Source of the DNA: WHTI01 sp046715095
Lineage (GTDB): Bacteria; Actinomycetota; CADDZG01; WHSQ01
Reading direction: 5' to 3'
DNA: 14,985 bases
Assembly: GCA_046715095.1 (NCBI GenBank)
Contig: JBKJZQ010000033.1
Coordinates: forward strand, 1-14,985
Shown piece by piece: positions 1 through 5,390 of this stretch. Under the pieces are notes generated by a model that was given only the letters and a program-made list of their open reading frames with translations, had not been told where the DNA came from and searched no databases. Each line of letters starts with the position of its first letter. Positions within the stretch are counted from its first letter, which is position 1. A program made the position numbers and the translations under genes.

Positions 1-1
1 G

Positions 2-340
2 GTACAGACCGCGTGGAAAGAGGCGGGGGCGGAGGTCGTCGTTCTCTCGGCCACGGGCCAAGGTCATGTCGATCTAGAGGAACTCGTGACGCTCCTCGGA
101 GCGAGAGACGTCCTCGAGGTCTATTGCGAGGGCGGCGCCGAACTCGCTACCGCGTTGCTGAAGGACGACCTCGTCGACCGTCTCGAGATCCACTACGGAC
201 CGGTCGTCGTGGGCCGGGGCGGACCGGCCATCGGCGATCTCGCAGTCATCGCGATGAAGGACGCGGTCCGGTTCCGAACGGTCGACGTAGATCGTTCCGG
301 CGACGACGTGATGGTCACCTTGATGAGGGAGGAAGCCTGA
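2..340 (+). CDS. ribD: RibD C-terminal reductase domain (5' end outside window)
   Basis: This is the last 112 codons of a bifunctional diaminohydroxyphosphoribosylaminopyrimidine deaminase / 5-amino-6-(5-phosphoribosylamino)uracil reductase, which performs the second and third steps of riboflavin synthesis from GTP. Only the C-terminal NADPH-dependent, DHFR-like reductase part is visible. It shows a Y-C-E-G-G-A-E-L segment, typical of the conserved glycine-rich strand of RibD_C, and a following G-P-V-V-V-G-R-G-G stretch. The frame is open from base 2 to the TGA at 338-340, which overlaps the ATG of ribE (TGATG), so the two genes are translationally coupled. Identification rests on this partial domain plus the immediately following ribE-ribBA-ribH genes. 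The deaminase half must lie upstream. A stand-alone reductase (RibD2-like) cannot be excluded from this piece. Confidence 0.85.
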   Translation, partial: VQTAWKEAGAEVVVLSATGQGHVDLEELVTLLGARDVLEVYCEGGAELATALLKDDLVDRLEIHYGPVVVGRGGPAIGDLAVIAMKDAVRFRTVDVDRSGDDVMVTLMREEA

Positions 341-939
341 TGTTCACCGGGATCGTCATCGAAAGAGGAAGCGTCAAGAAAGCCCGCGAGCGTGGCGGGA
401 TGCTCGAGCTCGAGATAGAGGCGCCCCAGATCGCCAGGGAGTTGAAGGTCGGAGATTCGGTTGCCGTGAACGGCGTGTGCCTGACGGCTACGGCGACCGG
501 CCGGCGCCGGTTCACCACCCAGGCGATGCCCGAAACGACGGCCAAGACGACCATCGGAAAGGTCACGAAGGGCGAGTACATCAACCTCGAGCTTCCAGCC
601 CGCCTCACCGACCGGCTCGGCGGCCACCTCGTCCAGGGGCACGTCGACGGGGTCGCCCAGGTGGTGAGGATCGAGGACGACGAGGACGCCCGCCGGGTGT
701 GGTTCACGGCGGACGAGGGACTCCTCAGGTACATGGTCGACAAGGGTTCCGTGACGCTCGACGGAGTCTCACTCACGGTCGTTGAAGTAGGGCGCTCCAC
801 CTTCCAGGTGGCGCTGATCCCGCACACGCTCGAGGTCACGACGCTCGGCGTCCTGACCAATGGCTCGCACGTAAACGTTGAGGTCGATGTCGTCGCTAAG
901 TACGTCGAGCGCCTCCTGAGACTCAAGGACAAGGAGTAG
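340..939 (+). CDS. ribE: Riboflavin synthase, alpha subunit
   Basis: The 199-residue product matches the usual length of riboflavin synthase, which dismutates two 6,7-dimethyl-8-ribityllumazine molecules into riboflavin and the pyrimidinedione that is recycled by RibH. It has the two tandem lumazine-binding barrels of the family. The first starts with the signature M-F-T-G-I-V and contains G-D-S-V-A-V-N-G-V-C-L-T. The second begins near residue 98 with G-G-H-L-V-Q-G-H-V-D-G and contains G-S-V-T-L-D-G-V-S-L-T-V and L-I-P-H-T. The start is fixed by the MFTGIV signature, by the purine-rich GAGGGAGGAAG just upstream and by the one-base overlap with the ribD stop. ribBA begins 2 bases after its stop. 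Some nomenclatures call this gene ribC or ribB. Confidence 0.97.
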   Translation: MFTGIVIERGSVKKARERGGMLELEIEAPQIARELKVGDSVAVNGVCLTATATGRRRFTTQAMPETTAKTTIGKVTKGEYINLELPARLTDRLGGHLVQGHVDGVAQVVRIEDDEDARRVWFTADEGLLRYMVDKGSVTLDGVSLTVVEVGRSTFQVALIPHTLEVTTLGVLTNGSHVNVEVDVVAKYVERLLRLKDKE

Positions 940-941
940 AG

Positions 942-2171
942 ATGCCGCATGCACGCGTCGAAGACGCCATAGAGGAGCTCAAACAGGGGCACATGGTGAT
1001 CGTCGTTGACGACGAGGGCCGTGAGAATGAGGGCGACCTGATCTTCGCCGCCGAGAAGGCGACCCCCGACTCGGTCGCTTTCATGGTCAAGCATTGCTCG
1101 GGGATCATCTTCGTGTCGATGGAGGGTGAGAGGCTCGAGCAACTGAACCTTCCGCTGATGGTCTCCAATAACTCCGAGTCGATGCGTACGGCATTCACGA
1201 TCTCGGTCGACGCGCACCGGGGCACCTCGACGGGGATCTCGGCGGCCGATCGATGTGCGACGATCCGAACCCTCATCGACCCGGAGGCGAGGCCGGCGGA
1301 CCTCGCCCGGCCGGGGCACATCTTCCCGTTGCGTTACGCGCCGGGCGGCGTCTTGCAGCGGGCCGGTCACACCGAAGCGTCCGTCGACCTCGCCCGCGCT
1401 GCCGGCCTCTATCCGGCAGGCGTGGGGTGCGAGATCGTGAACGACGACGGCTCGATGGCCAGGCTCCCCGAGCTCGAGCGATTCGCCGAGCAGCACGATT
1501 TCCTGATCATTTCGATCGCCGACCTCATCGTCCATCGGCGTCGTTCCGAGAAGCTCGTCCACCGCATGACCGAGGCCCGGATCCCGACGAGCTACGGGGA
1601 CTTCAAGGCGGTCGCCTACGAGAGCCACGATGGCCGGACGCACGTAGCGCTCGTCAAGGGGGACCCGAAGGGCAAGGAGAACGTCCTCGTTCGGGTCCAC
1701 TCCGAGTGCTTCACGGGGGATGTGATCGGAAGCATCCGGTGCGACTGCGGTCTTCAGCTCCAGGAGGCCCTGAGACAGGTGTCCGAAGAGGGCGAAGGCG
1801 TGGTCGTCTACATCCGGGGCCACGAGGGGCGCGGGATCGGGCTGCGTCACAAGCTCGACGCCTACGCCCTCCAGGACACCGGACTCGACACCGTTGAGGC
1901 GAACGTCGAACTCGGGTTCGCACCGGACTCGCGCGACTACGGCGTTGGCGCTCAGATCCTCGCCGACCTCGGCGTGTCGACGATGAGGCTCCTCACAAAC
2001 AATCCGACGAAGCGGGCCGGTCTCGAGGGCTATGGGCTCAAGATCGTGGACCGCGTGCCGCTCGAAAGCACACCCAATCCCGAGAACATCCACTACCTGA
2101 GGACGAAGAAGGACAAGATGGGCCACATTCTCAACTCATTCGGGCCAGAGTCGGAGACGCCTCGACGGTGA
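942..2171 (+). CDS. ribBA: Bifunctional DHBP synthase / GTP cyclohydrolase II
   Basis: This 409-residue fusion feeds both branches of riboflavin synthesis. The N-terminal domain (about residues 1-205) makes 3,4-dihydroxy-2-butanone 4-phosphate from ribulose 5-phosphate. It shows D-D-E-G-R-E-N-E-G-D, the G-T-S-T-G-I-S-A-A-D-R loop, and G-H-I-F-P-L followed by G-H-T-E-A. The C-terminal domain (from about residue 208) opens the GTP imidazole ring. Its zinc ligands are visible as C256, C267 and C269 (C-x10-C-x-C), followed by H-E-G-R-G-I-G-L and L-L-T-N-N-P-T-K. Both active-site sets look intact, so both activities are expected; that is an inference from motifs. The start is the ATG behind AAGGAG (931-936), 2 bases after the ribE stop. 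Length and domain order are standard for RibBA. Confidence 0.97.
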   Translation: MPHARVEDAIEELKQGHMVIVVDDEGRENEGDLIFAAEKATPDSVAFMVKHCSGIIFVSMEGERLEQLNLPLMVSNNSESMRTAFTISVDAHRGTSTGISAADRCATIRTLIDPEARPADLARPGHIFPLRYAPGGVLQRAGHTEASVDLARAAGLYPAGVGCEIVNDDGSMARLPELERFAEQHDFLIISIADLIVHRRRSEKLVHRMTEARIPTSYGDFKAVAYESHDGRTHVALVKGDPKGKENVLVRVHSECFTGDVIGSIRCDCGLQLQEALRQVSEEGEGVVVYIRGHEGRGIGLRHKLDAYALQDTGLDTVEANVELGFAPDSRDYGVGAQILADLGVSTMRLLTNNPTKRAGLEGYGLKIVDRVPLESTPNPENIHYLRTKKDKMGHILNSFGPESETPRR

Positions 2172-2190
2172 GCCACTGGGGGGCACAGAA

Positions 2191-2212
2191 GCCGGTCGCC
2201 TCGGCGAGCGGC
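2191..2212 (+). other. Hairpin in the ribBA-ribH gap
   Basis: An inverted repeat sits between the ribBA stop and the ribH ribosome binding site. The arms GCCGGTCGCC and GGCGAGCGGC pair at nine of ten positions, with one G-G mismatch; in practice a CTCG tetraloop would close it. There is no T tract after it, so it is unlikely to be an intrinsic terminator. It could be an RNA-processing or stability element, or could limit translational coupling between ribBA and ribH. It is seen directly in the sequence; its function is inference. Confidence 0.4.
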
Positions 2213-2236
2213 AGAACAAACTGGGAAGGAAGAGCA

Positions 2237-2719
2237 ATGAGAACTTACGAAGGAGATTTCGACGCACGCGACCTTCGGGTCGCCGTCGTCGTGAGCAGGT
2301 TCAACGAAACCATCAGCAAGCGGTTGCTCGACGGCGCGATCGACTCGCTGCTCCGCCACGGTGCAAGCGGCGACAACCTCTCCGTGACCTGGGTTCCGGG
2401 CGCGTACGAGCTACCGCTCGCAGCCGATCGCGTCGCATCTTCGGGAACGGTGGATGCCGTGGTCTGTCTGGGGGCAGTGATCAGGGGAGAGACGGCTCAC
2501 TTCGAGTACGTCGCCGGGGGAGCCGCAAGCGGCATCGCCGAAGTGATGCTCCGTACCGGGGTCCCCGTCACCTTCGGAGTGCTCACCACGGAGTCGACCG
2601 AACAGGCAGAGGACCGCGCTGGTGGCAAGATGGGCAACAAGGGCGCCGAGGCCGCCCTGGCGGCGGTCGAGATGGCCAACCTCCTCGCCGCGCTGCCCAA
2701 GCCAGACCAGCCCATCTAG
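2237..2719 (+). CDS. ribH: 6,7-dimethyl-8-ribityllumazine synthase
   Basis: The 160-residue product condenses 5-amino-6-ribitylamino-uracil with DHBP to give lumazine, the substrate of RibE; family members form icosahedral or pentameric shells. Visible motifs are S-R-F-N-E near the N-terminus, W-V-P-G-A-Y-E-L-P, the G-A-V-I-R-G-E-T-A-H-F-E-Y-V segment with the catalytic histidine at residue 88, and the F-G-V-L-T segment. The ATG at 2237 is chosen because GGAAGGAAG lies just upstream and because the family normally starts with this M-R-x-x-E-G pattern. A longer form from the GTG at 2168 (23 extra residues, overlapping the ribBA stop as GTGA) is open but has only a weak binding site and no family support. 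The hisG start follows 8 bases after the stop. Confidence 0.96.
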   Translation: MRTYEGDFDARDLRVAVVVSRFNETISKRLLDGAIDSLLRHGASGDNLSVTWVPGAYELPLAADRVASSGTVDAVVCLGAVIRGETAHFEYVAGGAASGIAEVMLRTGVPVTFGVLTTESTEQAEDRAGGKMGNKGAEAALAAVEMANLLAALPKPDQPI

Positions 2720-2727
2720 GGGGTTCC

Positions 2728-3603
2728 GTGCTGAAGTTCGTTCTACCGAAGGGCTCGCTCGAAAGGGCGACACTCGAGCTGTTCGAGGCCGCCGATCTCC
2801 GCGTCAGCCGGGGGTCCGACCGCGACTACCGGGCCACGGTCGACGACCCACGCATCGATTCCATCATGGTGCTGCGCCCGCAGGAGATCCCGACCTATGT
2901 CGAGGACGGTTTTTTCGATGTCGGTGTCACCGGTGAGGACTGGATCGCGGAGACAGGTGCCAATGTCATCAAGGTGACGCCGCTGCAGTACTCCAAGAAC
3001 ACCGACCGACCGGTGAAGGTCATCCTCGCCGCTCCCAAGGATGCGGGCATCAATTCGCCCGAGCAGATCAAACCCGATTCACGTATCTCCACCGAGTACC
3101 CCAATCTCACCAAGGCGTACTTCGAGAAGCTCGGCATCCCGGTCAGGATCTTCCTGTCCTACGGGGCGACCGAGGCGAAAGTGCCCGACATCGTCGATGC
3201 GATCGTAGATGTCACCGAGACGGGCTCGACCCTGAGGCGCAACGGCATGGAGATCGTCGACGTGATCCTCGAGTCCCGTACGCACCTCATCGCCAACCCC
3301 GCGTGCTACCGGGATCCCGAGAAGAGGCGGGCCATCGACGAGCTCACGATCCTCCTTCGCGGGGCGATCGACGCCAGGGGGAAGGTGCTGGTCAAGCTGA
3401 ACGTCGCCGAGGCCGCCCTGGAGGGGGTCGTGGGCCTCCTGCCGTCGATGCGGTCGCCGACCGTCTCCCAGCTCTCGGAGGCGGGGTTCTACGCGGTCGA
3501 GACCATCGTCCCGAAGAACACGATCAACATCCTGATCCCGCAACTGAAGGCGCTGGGCGCCGAGGACATCGTGGAGCTCCCGGTCACCAAGATAGTGCCC
3601 TGA
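2728..3603 (+). CDS. hisG: ATP phosphoribosyltransferase, long form
   Basis: HisG catalyses the first step of histidine synthesis, joining ATP and PRPP. At 291 residues this is the long, HisZ-independent form. The N-terminal part has L-K-F-V-L-P-K-G-S-L and R-P-Q-E-I-P-T-Y-V. The PRPP-binding loop D-V-T-E-T-G-S-T-L-R-R-N-G lies at about residues 162-174. The last about 75 residues match the ACT-like HisG_C domain that mediates histidine feedback inhibition in this form (established for the family), ending with the pattern I-V-P-K-N-T-I-N-I-L-I-P-Q-L-K-A-L-G-A. The start is a GTG, 8 bases after ribH, with only a G-rich stretch upstream, so coupling to ribH translation is likely. No hisE is present between ribH and hisG, although that arrangement is familiar in Streptomyces. 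The gene ends at a convergent junction. Confidence 0.96.
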   Translation: MLKFVLPKGSLERATLELFEAADLRVSRGSDRDYRATVDDPRIDSIMVLRPQEIPTYVEDGFFDVGVTGEDWIAETGANVIKVTPLQYSKNTDRPVKVILAAPKDAGINSPEQIKPDSRISTEYPNLTKAYFEKLGIPVRIFLSYGATEAKVPDIVDAIVDVTETGSTLRRNGMEIVDVILESRTHLIANPACYRDPEKRRAIDELTILLRGAIDARGKVLVKLNVAEAALEGVVGLLPSMRSPTVSQLSEAGFYAVETIVPKNTINILIPQLKALGAEDIVELPVTKIVP

Positions 3604-3683
3604 GGCGTCCGAGCACCGACGGGCGAAGAGATGTCCCTCTTCCTGTGCTGTGTTGCTGGGAGCTCGGTTGCCGGGCCCGTGAG
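3604..3683. other. Convergent intergenic junction with weak inverted repeats
   Basis: This 80-base gap separates hisG (plus) from the DUF1844 gene (minus), so transcripts meet here. Two short inverted repeats are visible: GAAGAG/CTCTTC (3625-3630 with 3637-3642, 6-base loop) and AGCTC/GAGCT (3661-3665 with 3681-3685), which encloses the palindrome CGGGCCCG. Neither has a clear T tract on either strand, so a bidirectional terminator is only a possibility. Confidence 0.25.
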
Positions 3684-4232
3684 CTACTGAGGCGGGGCGG
3701 AGGCTGCTTGCGCGTAGGCCATCTGGAGCTGGGAGAGAACCCCCCGGAGCGGAACCTCGGCGTCGCCGAGCCGGGGGCCGATGTCTCGGACGAGCGCAGC
3801 GAGCGCGTCGATCGCGAGCTGCGCCTCCTCCAGCGGGCCGCTCTCCAGCTTCACACCCGCAACGTTGACGAGGTTCATCGCCGTCGAGACCACCCAGTCC
3901 CGGCTGGGGACGGCGGCGATCTCCTCGGCCATCCGGCGGGCTTCGGCCTCCTGCTCCGGGGTCCACACCGGCTTCCCCCCCGCTCCTTGTTGTGCCCCAC
4001 CAGCTCCTTGCGGCGAATGCTCTGCCCGGGGCGCCGGGGGGGGTTCCTCCGGGGTTCCGGGTGGCGAGGCCGTTGTGGGGGCCGGGTGGGGAGCAGGCTC
4101 GGGCGCCGGGCCGGGAGCAGGGGAAGGCGCGGGCGCGGGCCGAGCGGAGAACCGCTTGTCCACTACCCGGGGTTTGGGGCGAGGGCCCCCTTCGTCCTCT
4201 CCTACGATGGGGTCACGCTGTTCATCATCCAT
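3684..4232 (-). CDS. DUF1844 family protein with Pro/Ala-rich linker
   Basis: This is a 182-residue protein of unknown function. Residues 1-30 are charged. Residues 31-74 are a Pro/Ala-rich low-complexity linker with repeated P-A-P. Residues 95-178 form a helical domain resembling the short DUF1844 proteins encoded next to infC in actinobacteria: an I-A-A-V-P segment, then M-N-L-V-N-V-A-G-V-K-L, then E-E-A-Q-L-A-I-D-A-L-A-A-L-V and P-L-R-G-V-L-S-Q-L-Q. I recognise this by recalled pattern, not by a search. There is no signal peptide or membrane segment. The ATG at 4232-4230 lies 8 bases from a TATAAC -10 element with no room for a ribosome binding site, so the mRNA is probably leaderless. It is transcribed divergently from infC, and conserved proximity suggests, but does not show, a translation-related role. 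Confidence 0.8.
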   Translation of the reverse strand: MDDEQRDPIVGEDEGGPRPKPRVVDKRFSARPAPAPSPAPGPAPEPAPHPAPTTASPPGTPEEPPPAPRAEHSPQGAGGAQQGAGGKPVWTPEQEAEARRMAEEIAAVPSRDWVVSTAMNLVNVAGVKLESGPLEEAQLAIDALAALVRDIGPRLGDAEVPLRGVLSQLQMAYAQAASAPPQ

Positions 4233-4240
4233 GGGCGCCC

Positions 4241-4271
4241 GTTATACTCCCTCGTGCGAATGTGTTGCCAA
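4241..4271. promoter_or_regulatory. Candidate divergent promoter with overlapping -10 elements
   Basis: On the minus strand TATAAC (4246-4241) is preceded by TTGGCA (4271-4266) at a 19-base spacing and would start transcription at about 4236-4232, at or within a few bases of the DUF1844 ATG. On the plus strand TATACT (4243-4248) overlaps it and would start transcription at about 4254-4256, giving a leader of about 220 nt before infC; its -35 region is poor. Both -10 hexamers share the same TATA core. The sequence match is direct; promoter activity is inferred. Confidence 0.55.
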
Positions 4272-4289
4272 GAAGGGTTGTCCCGTTAG
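4254..4289 (+). CDS. Possible leaderless 11-codon upstream ORF in the infC leader
   Basis: A GTG at 4254 begins 5 bases after the plus-strand TATACT element, about where transcription should start. It opens a short frame encoding M-R-M-C-C-Q-E-G-L-S-R and ending in TAG at 4287-4289. An ATG two codons later is in the same frame. There is no ribosome binding site, so translation would have to be leaderless, which is common in actinobacteria. The stop codon lies one base before a hairpin with stem CCTCAC/GTGAGG (4291-4296 with 4317-4322), so a terminating ribosome would disturb that hairpin. The tandem cysteines recall cysteine-responsive leaders in mycobacteria, but there is no direct evidence of function and the frame may be chance. 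Confidence 0.2.
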   Translation: MRMCCQEGLSR

Positions 4290-4290
4290 C

Positions 4291-4322
4291 CCTCACCTCC
4301 CAGCCGCGAAGGCCGCGTGAGG
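4291..4322 (+). other. Upstream hairpin of the infC leader
   Basis: The outer stem CCTCAC/GTGAGG (4291-4296 with 4317-4322) encloses a smaller GCC/GGC stem (4303-4305 with 4311-4313). It lies between the candidate transcription start and the terminator-like hairpin, so it may be the first domain of a structured leader RNA. The inverted repeat is seen directly; folding and role are inferred. Confidence 0.35.
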
Positions 4323-4364
4323 TTTCTGGTAGTTACCGAGGGCGGCGTTGTCATGCGCCGGCCT

Positions 4365-4400
4365 GCCGGTGACGTCTGGTTCTTGGCGTCACCGGCTTTT
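4365..4400 (+). terminator. Terminator-like hairpin in the infC leader (attenuator candidate)
   Basis: GCCGGTGACG (4365-4374) pairs perfectly with CGTCACCGGC (4387-4396). The stem extends inward by two more pairs (T4375-G4386 wobble, C4376-G4385), leaving an 8-base loop, and TTTT follows at 4397-4400. This is the layout of an intrinsic terminator, placed about 80 bases before the infC start and in the same direction, so it could end transcription early. The T tract is short, so termination efficiency is uncertain. Confidence 0.5.
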
Positions 4401-4424
4401 CGCGTCCCAAGAGGGCCGGTGACG
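4387..4424 (+). promoter_or_regulatory. Alternative (antiterminator-like) helix in the infC leader
   Basis: The 10-mer GCCGGTGACG occurs a second time at 4415-4424. The descending arm of the terminator-like hairpin, CGTCACCGGC (4387-4396), can pair with this downstream copy exactly as well as with the upstream copy at 4365-4374. The downstream helix can extend inward by TTTT (4397-4400) against GAGG (4411-4414) through one Watson-Crick and three wobble pairs, which would also bury the T tract. The two helices cannot coexist. The repeats are seen directly; a regulatory switch is inference. Confidence 0.45.
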
Positions 4425-4463
4425 GGCACGACGAAAGAGTGTTCGACGGAACGATTGTTTGAC

Positions 4464-4471
4464 GGAAGGAG
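4464..4471 (+). promoter_or_regulatory. Shine-Dalgarno sequence that decides the infC start
   Basis: GGAAGGAG ends 6 bases before the ATC at 4478, an ideal spacing. The next candidate, TTG at 4490, would be 18 bases away. No ATG, GTG or TTG in the infC frame lies at a useful distance from this site, which supports ATC as the initiation codon. Confidence 0.8.
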
Positions 4472-4477
4472 ATCGGG

Positions 4478-5176
4478 ATCACAACTGAATTGAGGATCAA
4501 CGACCGCATCCGCATCCCGCAGGTTCGCGTCATCGGACCAGATGGCGAACAGGTGGGGATCTTGAGCACCACGGATGCGATGGAGATGGCGCAGGAGAAC
4601 GACCTTGATCTCGTCGAGGTAGCTCCCCAAGCCGATCCGCCTGTCTGCAGGATCATGGACTACGGCAAGTACAAGTACGAACAAGCCGTGAAGCAGCGGG
4701 AAGCCCGGAAGAAGCAGTCTCACGTCGTCGTGAAAGAGATGAAGATGCGGCCGAAGATCGACCGCCACGACTACGGGACGAAGAAGGGTCACGTCGTTCG
4801 ATTCCTCAATGACGGCGCCAAAGTGAAGATCACCATCATGTTCAGGGGTAGGGAGATGGTCCACCCGGAGATCGGTAAGCGGCTACTGGACCAGCTCGCC
4901 GAGGAGCTCCAGGAGATCGCAAAGGTCGAGAACGTTCCGAAGCTCGACGGCCGGAATATGACGATGGTGCTCGGACCCATCAAGGAGCCGGGGAAGCAAC
5001 AGTCGAAGCCCGCGGCTCCTCCCAAAAAGCGGGAGGCGAGACCGGCGCAGCCTGGGGCACCGGCCGAGGCTGTAGCAGAGACGGAGTCCCCGGGAGAGAC
5101 CGAAGAGACCGAAGAGACCGAGGCCGAGAGCGCGACGTCCCGGCCGATCAAGGTGACTAGGGCAGAAGGAGGCTGA
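4478..5176 (+). CDS. infC: Translation initiation factor IF-3, non-canonical ATC start
   Basis: IF-3 binds the 30S subunit, prevents premature 50S joining and checks the start codon-initiator tRNA match. The N-domain contains R-I-N-D-R-I-R-I-P and G-E-Q-V-G-I-L, followed by D-L-D-L-V-E-V-A-P and C-R-I-M-D-Y-G-K-Y-K-Y. The linker and C-domain show K-E-M-K-M-R-P-K-I and H-D-Y-G-T-K-K-G-H-V-V-R-F-L, then V-K-I-T-I-M-F-R-G-R-E and D-G-R-N-M-T-M-V-L. I start it at ATC 4478 (232 residues) because of the well-placed GGAAGGAG and because M-T-T-E-L-R-I-N-D-R-I-R aligns with the recalled mycobacterial N-terminus M-S-T-E-T-R-V-N-E-R-I-R. A TTG at 4490 would shorten it by four residues. A tail of about 50 residues beyond the core is charged and Pro/Glu-rich, as in other actinobacteria, and includes three E-T-E units. 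The stop is 4 bases before rpmI. Confidence 0.95.
   Translation: MTTELRINDRIRIPQVRVIGPDGEQVGILSTTDAMEMAQENDLDLVEVAPQADPPVCRIMDYGKYKYEQAVKQREARKKQSHVVVKEMKMRPKIDRHDYGTKKGHVVRFLNDGAKVKITIMFRGREMVHPEIGKRLLDQLAEELQEIAKVENVPKLDGRNMTMVLGPIKEPGKQQSKPAAPPKKREARPAQPGAPAEAVAETESPGETEETEETEAESATSRPIKVTRAEGG
5096..5122 (+). repeat. 9-base tandem repeat within the infC tail
   Basis: GAGACCGAA is repeated three times in tandem (the last copy ends in GAG) and encodes E-T-E three times in the IF-3 C-terminal extension. The unit is a multiple of three, so copy-number change would keep the frame. Confidence 0.8.
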
Positions 5177-5180
5177 TCGG

Positions 5181-5378
5181 ATGCCAAAGATGAAGTCGCA
5201 CCGAGGTGCGGCCAAGAGGTTCAGGGTCACGCGTAACGGCAAGGTCCTTCGCCGGCGCGCGAACTTGAATCACATGCTCGGCAAGAAGACGTCGAGACGG
5301 AAGCGCAACCTGGCCGCGCCGACCGCGGTCGTTTCCGAGTCCGACTCGAAGCGCATCCGCCGGATGCTGGGCAAGTAG
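5181..5378 (+). CDS. rpmI: 50S ribosomal protein L35
   Basis: The 65-residue, very basic protein is full length for L35. It begins M-P-K-M-K-S-H-R-G-A-A-K-R-F and contains the family pattern R-A-N-L-N-H-M-L-G-K-K-T. L35 is a small protein of the large ribosomal subunit. The gene is the second in infC-rpmI-rplT, the arrangement conserved in most bacteria. The ATG lies 4 bases after the infC stop, and its binding site AGAAGGAGG (5164-5172) is inside the infC end, so it should be co-transcribed and coupled to infC. Confidence 0.98.
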   Translation: MPKMKSHRGAAKRFRVTRNGKVLRRRANLNHMLGKKTSRRKRNLAAPTAVVSESDSKRIRRMLGK

Positions 5379-5390
5379 GGAGGATCTGAG

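Noticed and set aside
13..339. Extension of ribE upstream to base 13
   Set aside because: The upstream translation is Arg/Gly-rich out-of-frame ribD sequence. The riboflavin synthase signature M-F-T-G-I-V marks the start at 340.
315..2126. 603-codon open frame on the minus strand opposite ribE-ribBA
   Set aside because: It is antisense to two genes with complete, recognisable active-site motifs. Long antisense frames are expected at this GC content, and the translation shows no family features.
3303..4289. Plus-strand 328-codon frame across the hisG end and opposite DUF1844
   Set aside because: It overlaps hisG in another frame and reads antisense through the Pro/Ala-rich DUF1844 gene. The composition is low-complexity Arg/Gly, with no domain.
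4445..4467. Repeated 7-mer GACGGAA (4445-4451 and 4461-4467) near the infC ribosome binding site
   Set aside because: It is short and purine-rich beside a Shine-Dalgarno sequence, so chance is a sufficient explanation.
4353..4493. 46-codon plus-strand ORF running through the infC leader hairpins and ending at the infC start
   Set aside because: It has a weak ribosome binding site and no recognisable product. It must cross the structured region, so I treat it as chance, although translation of it would affect the attenuator model.
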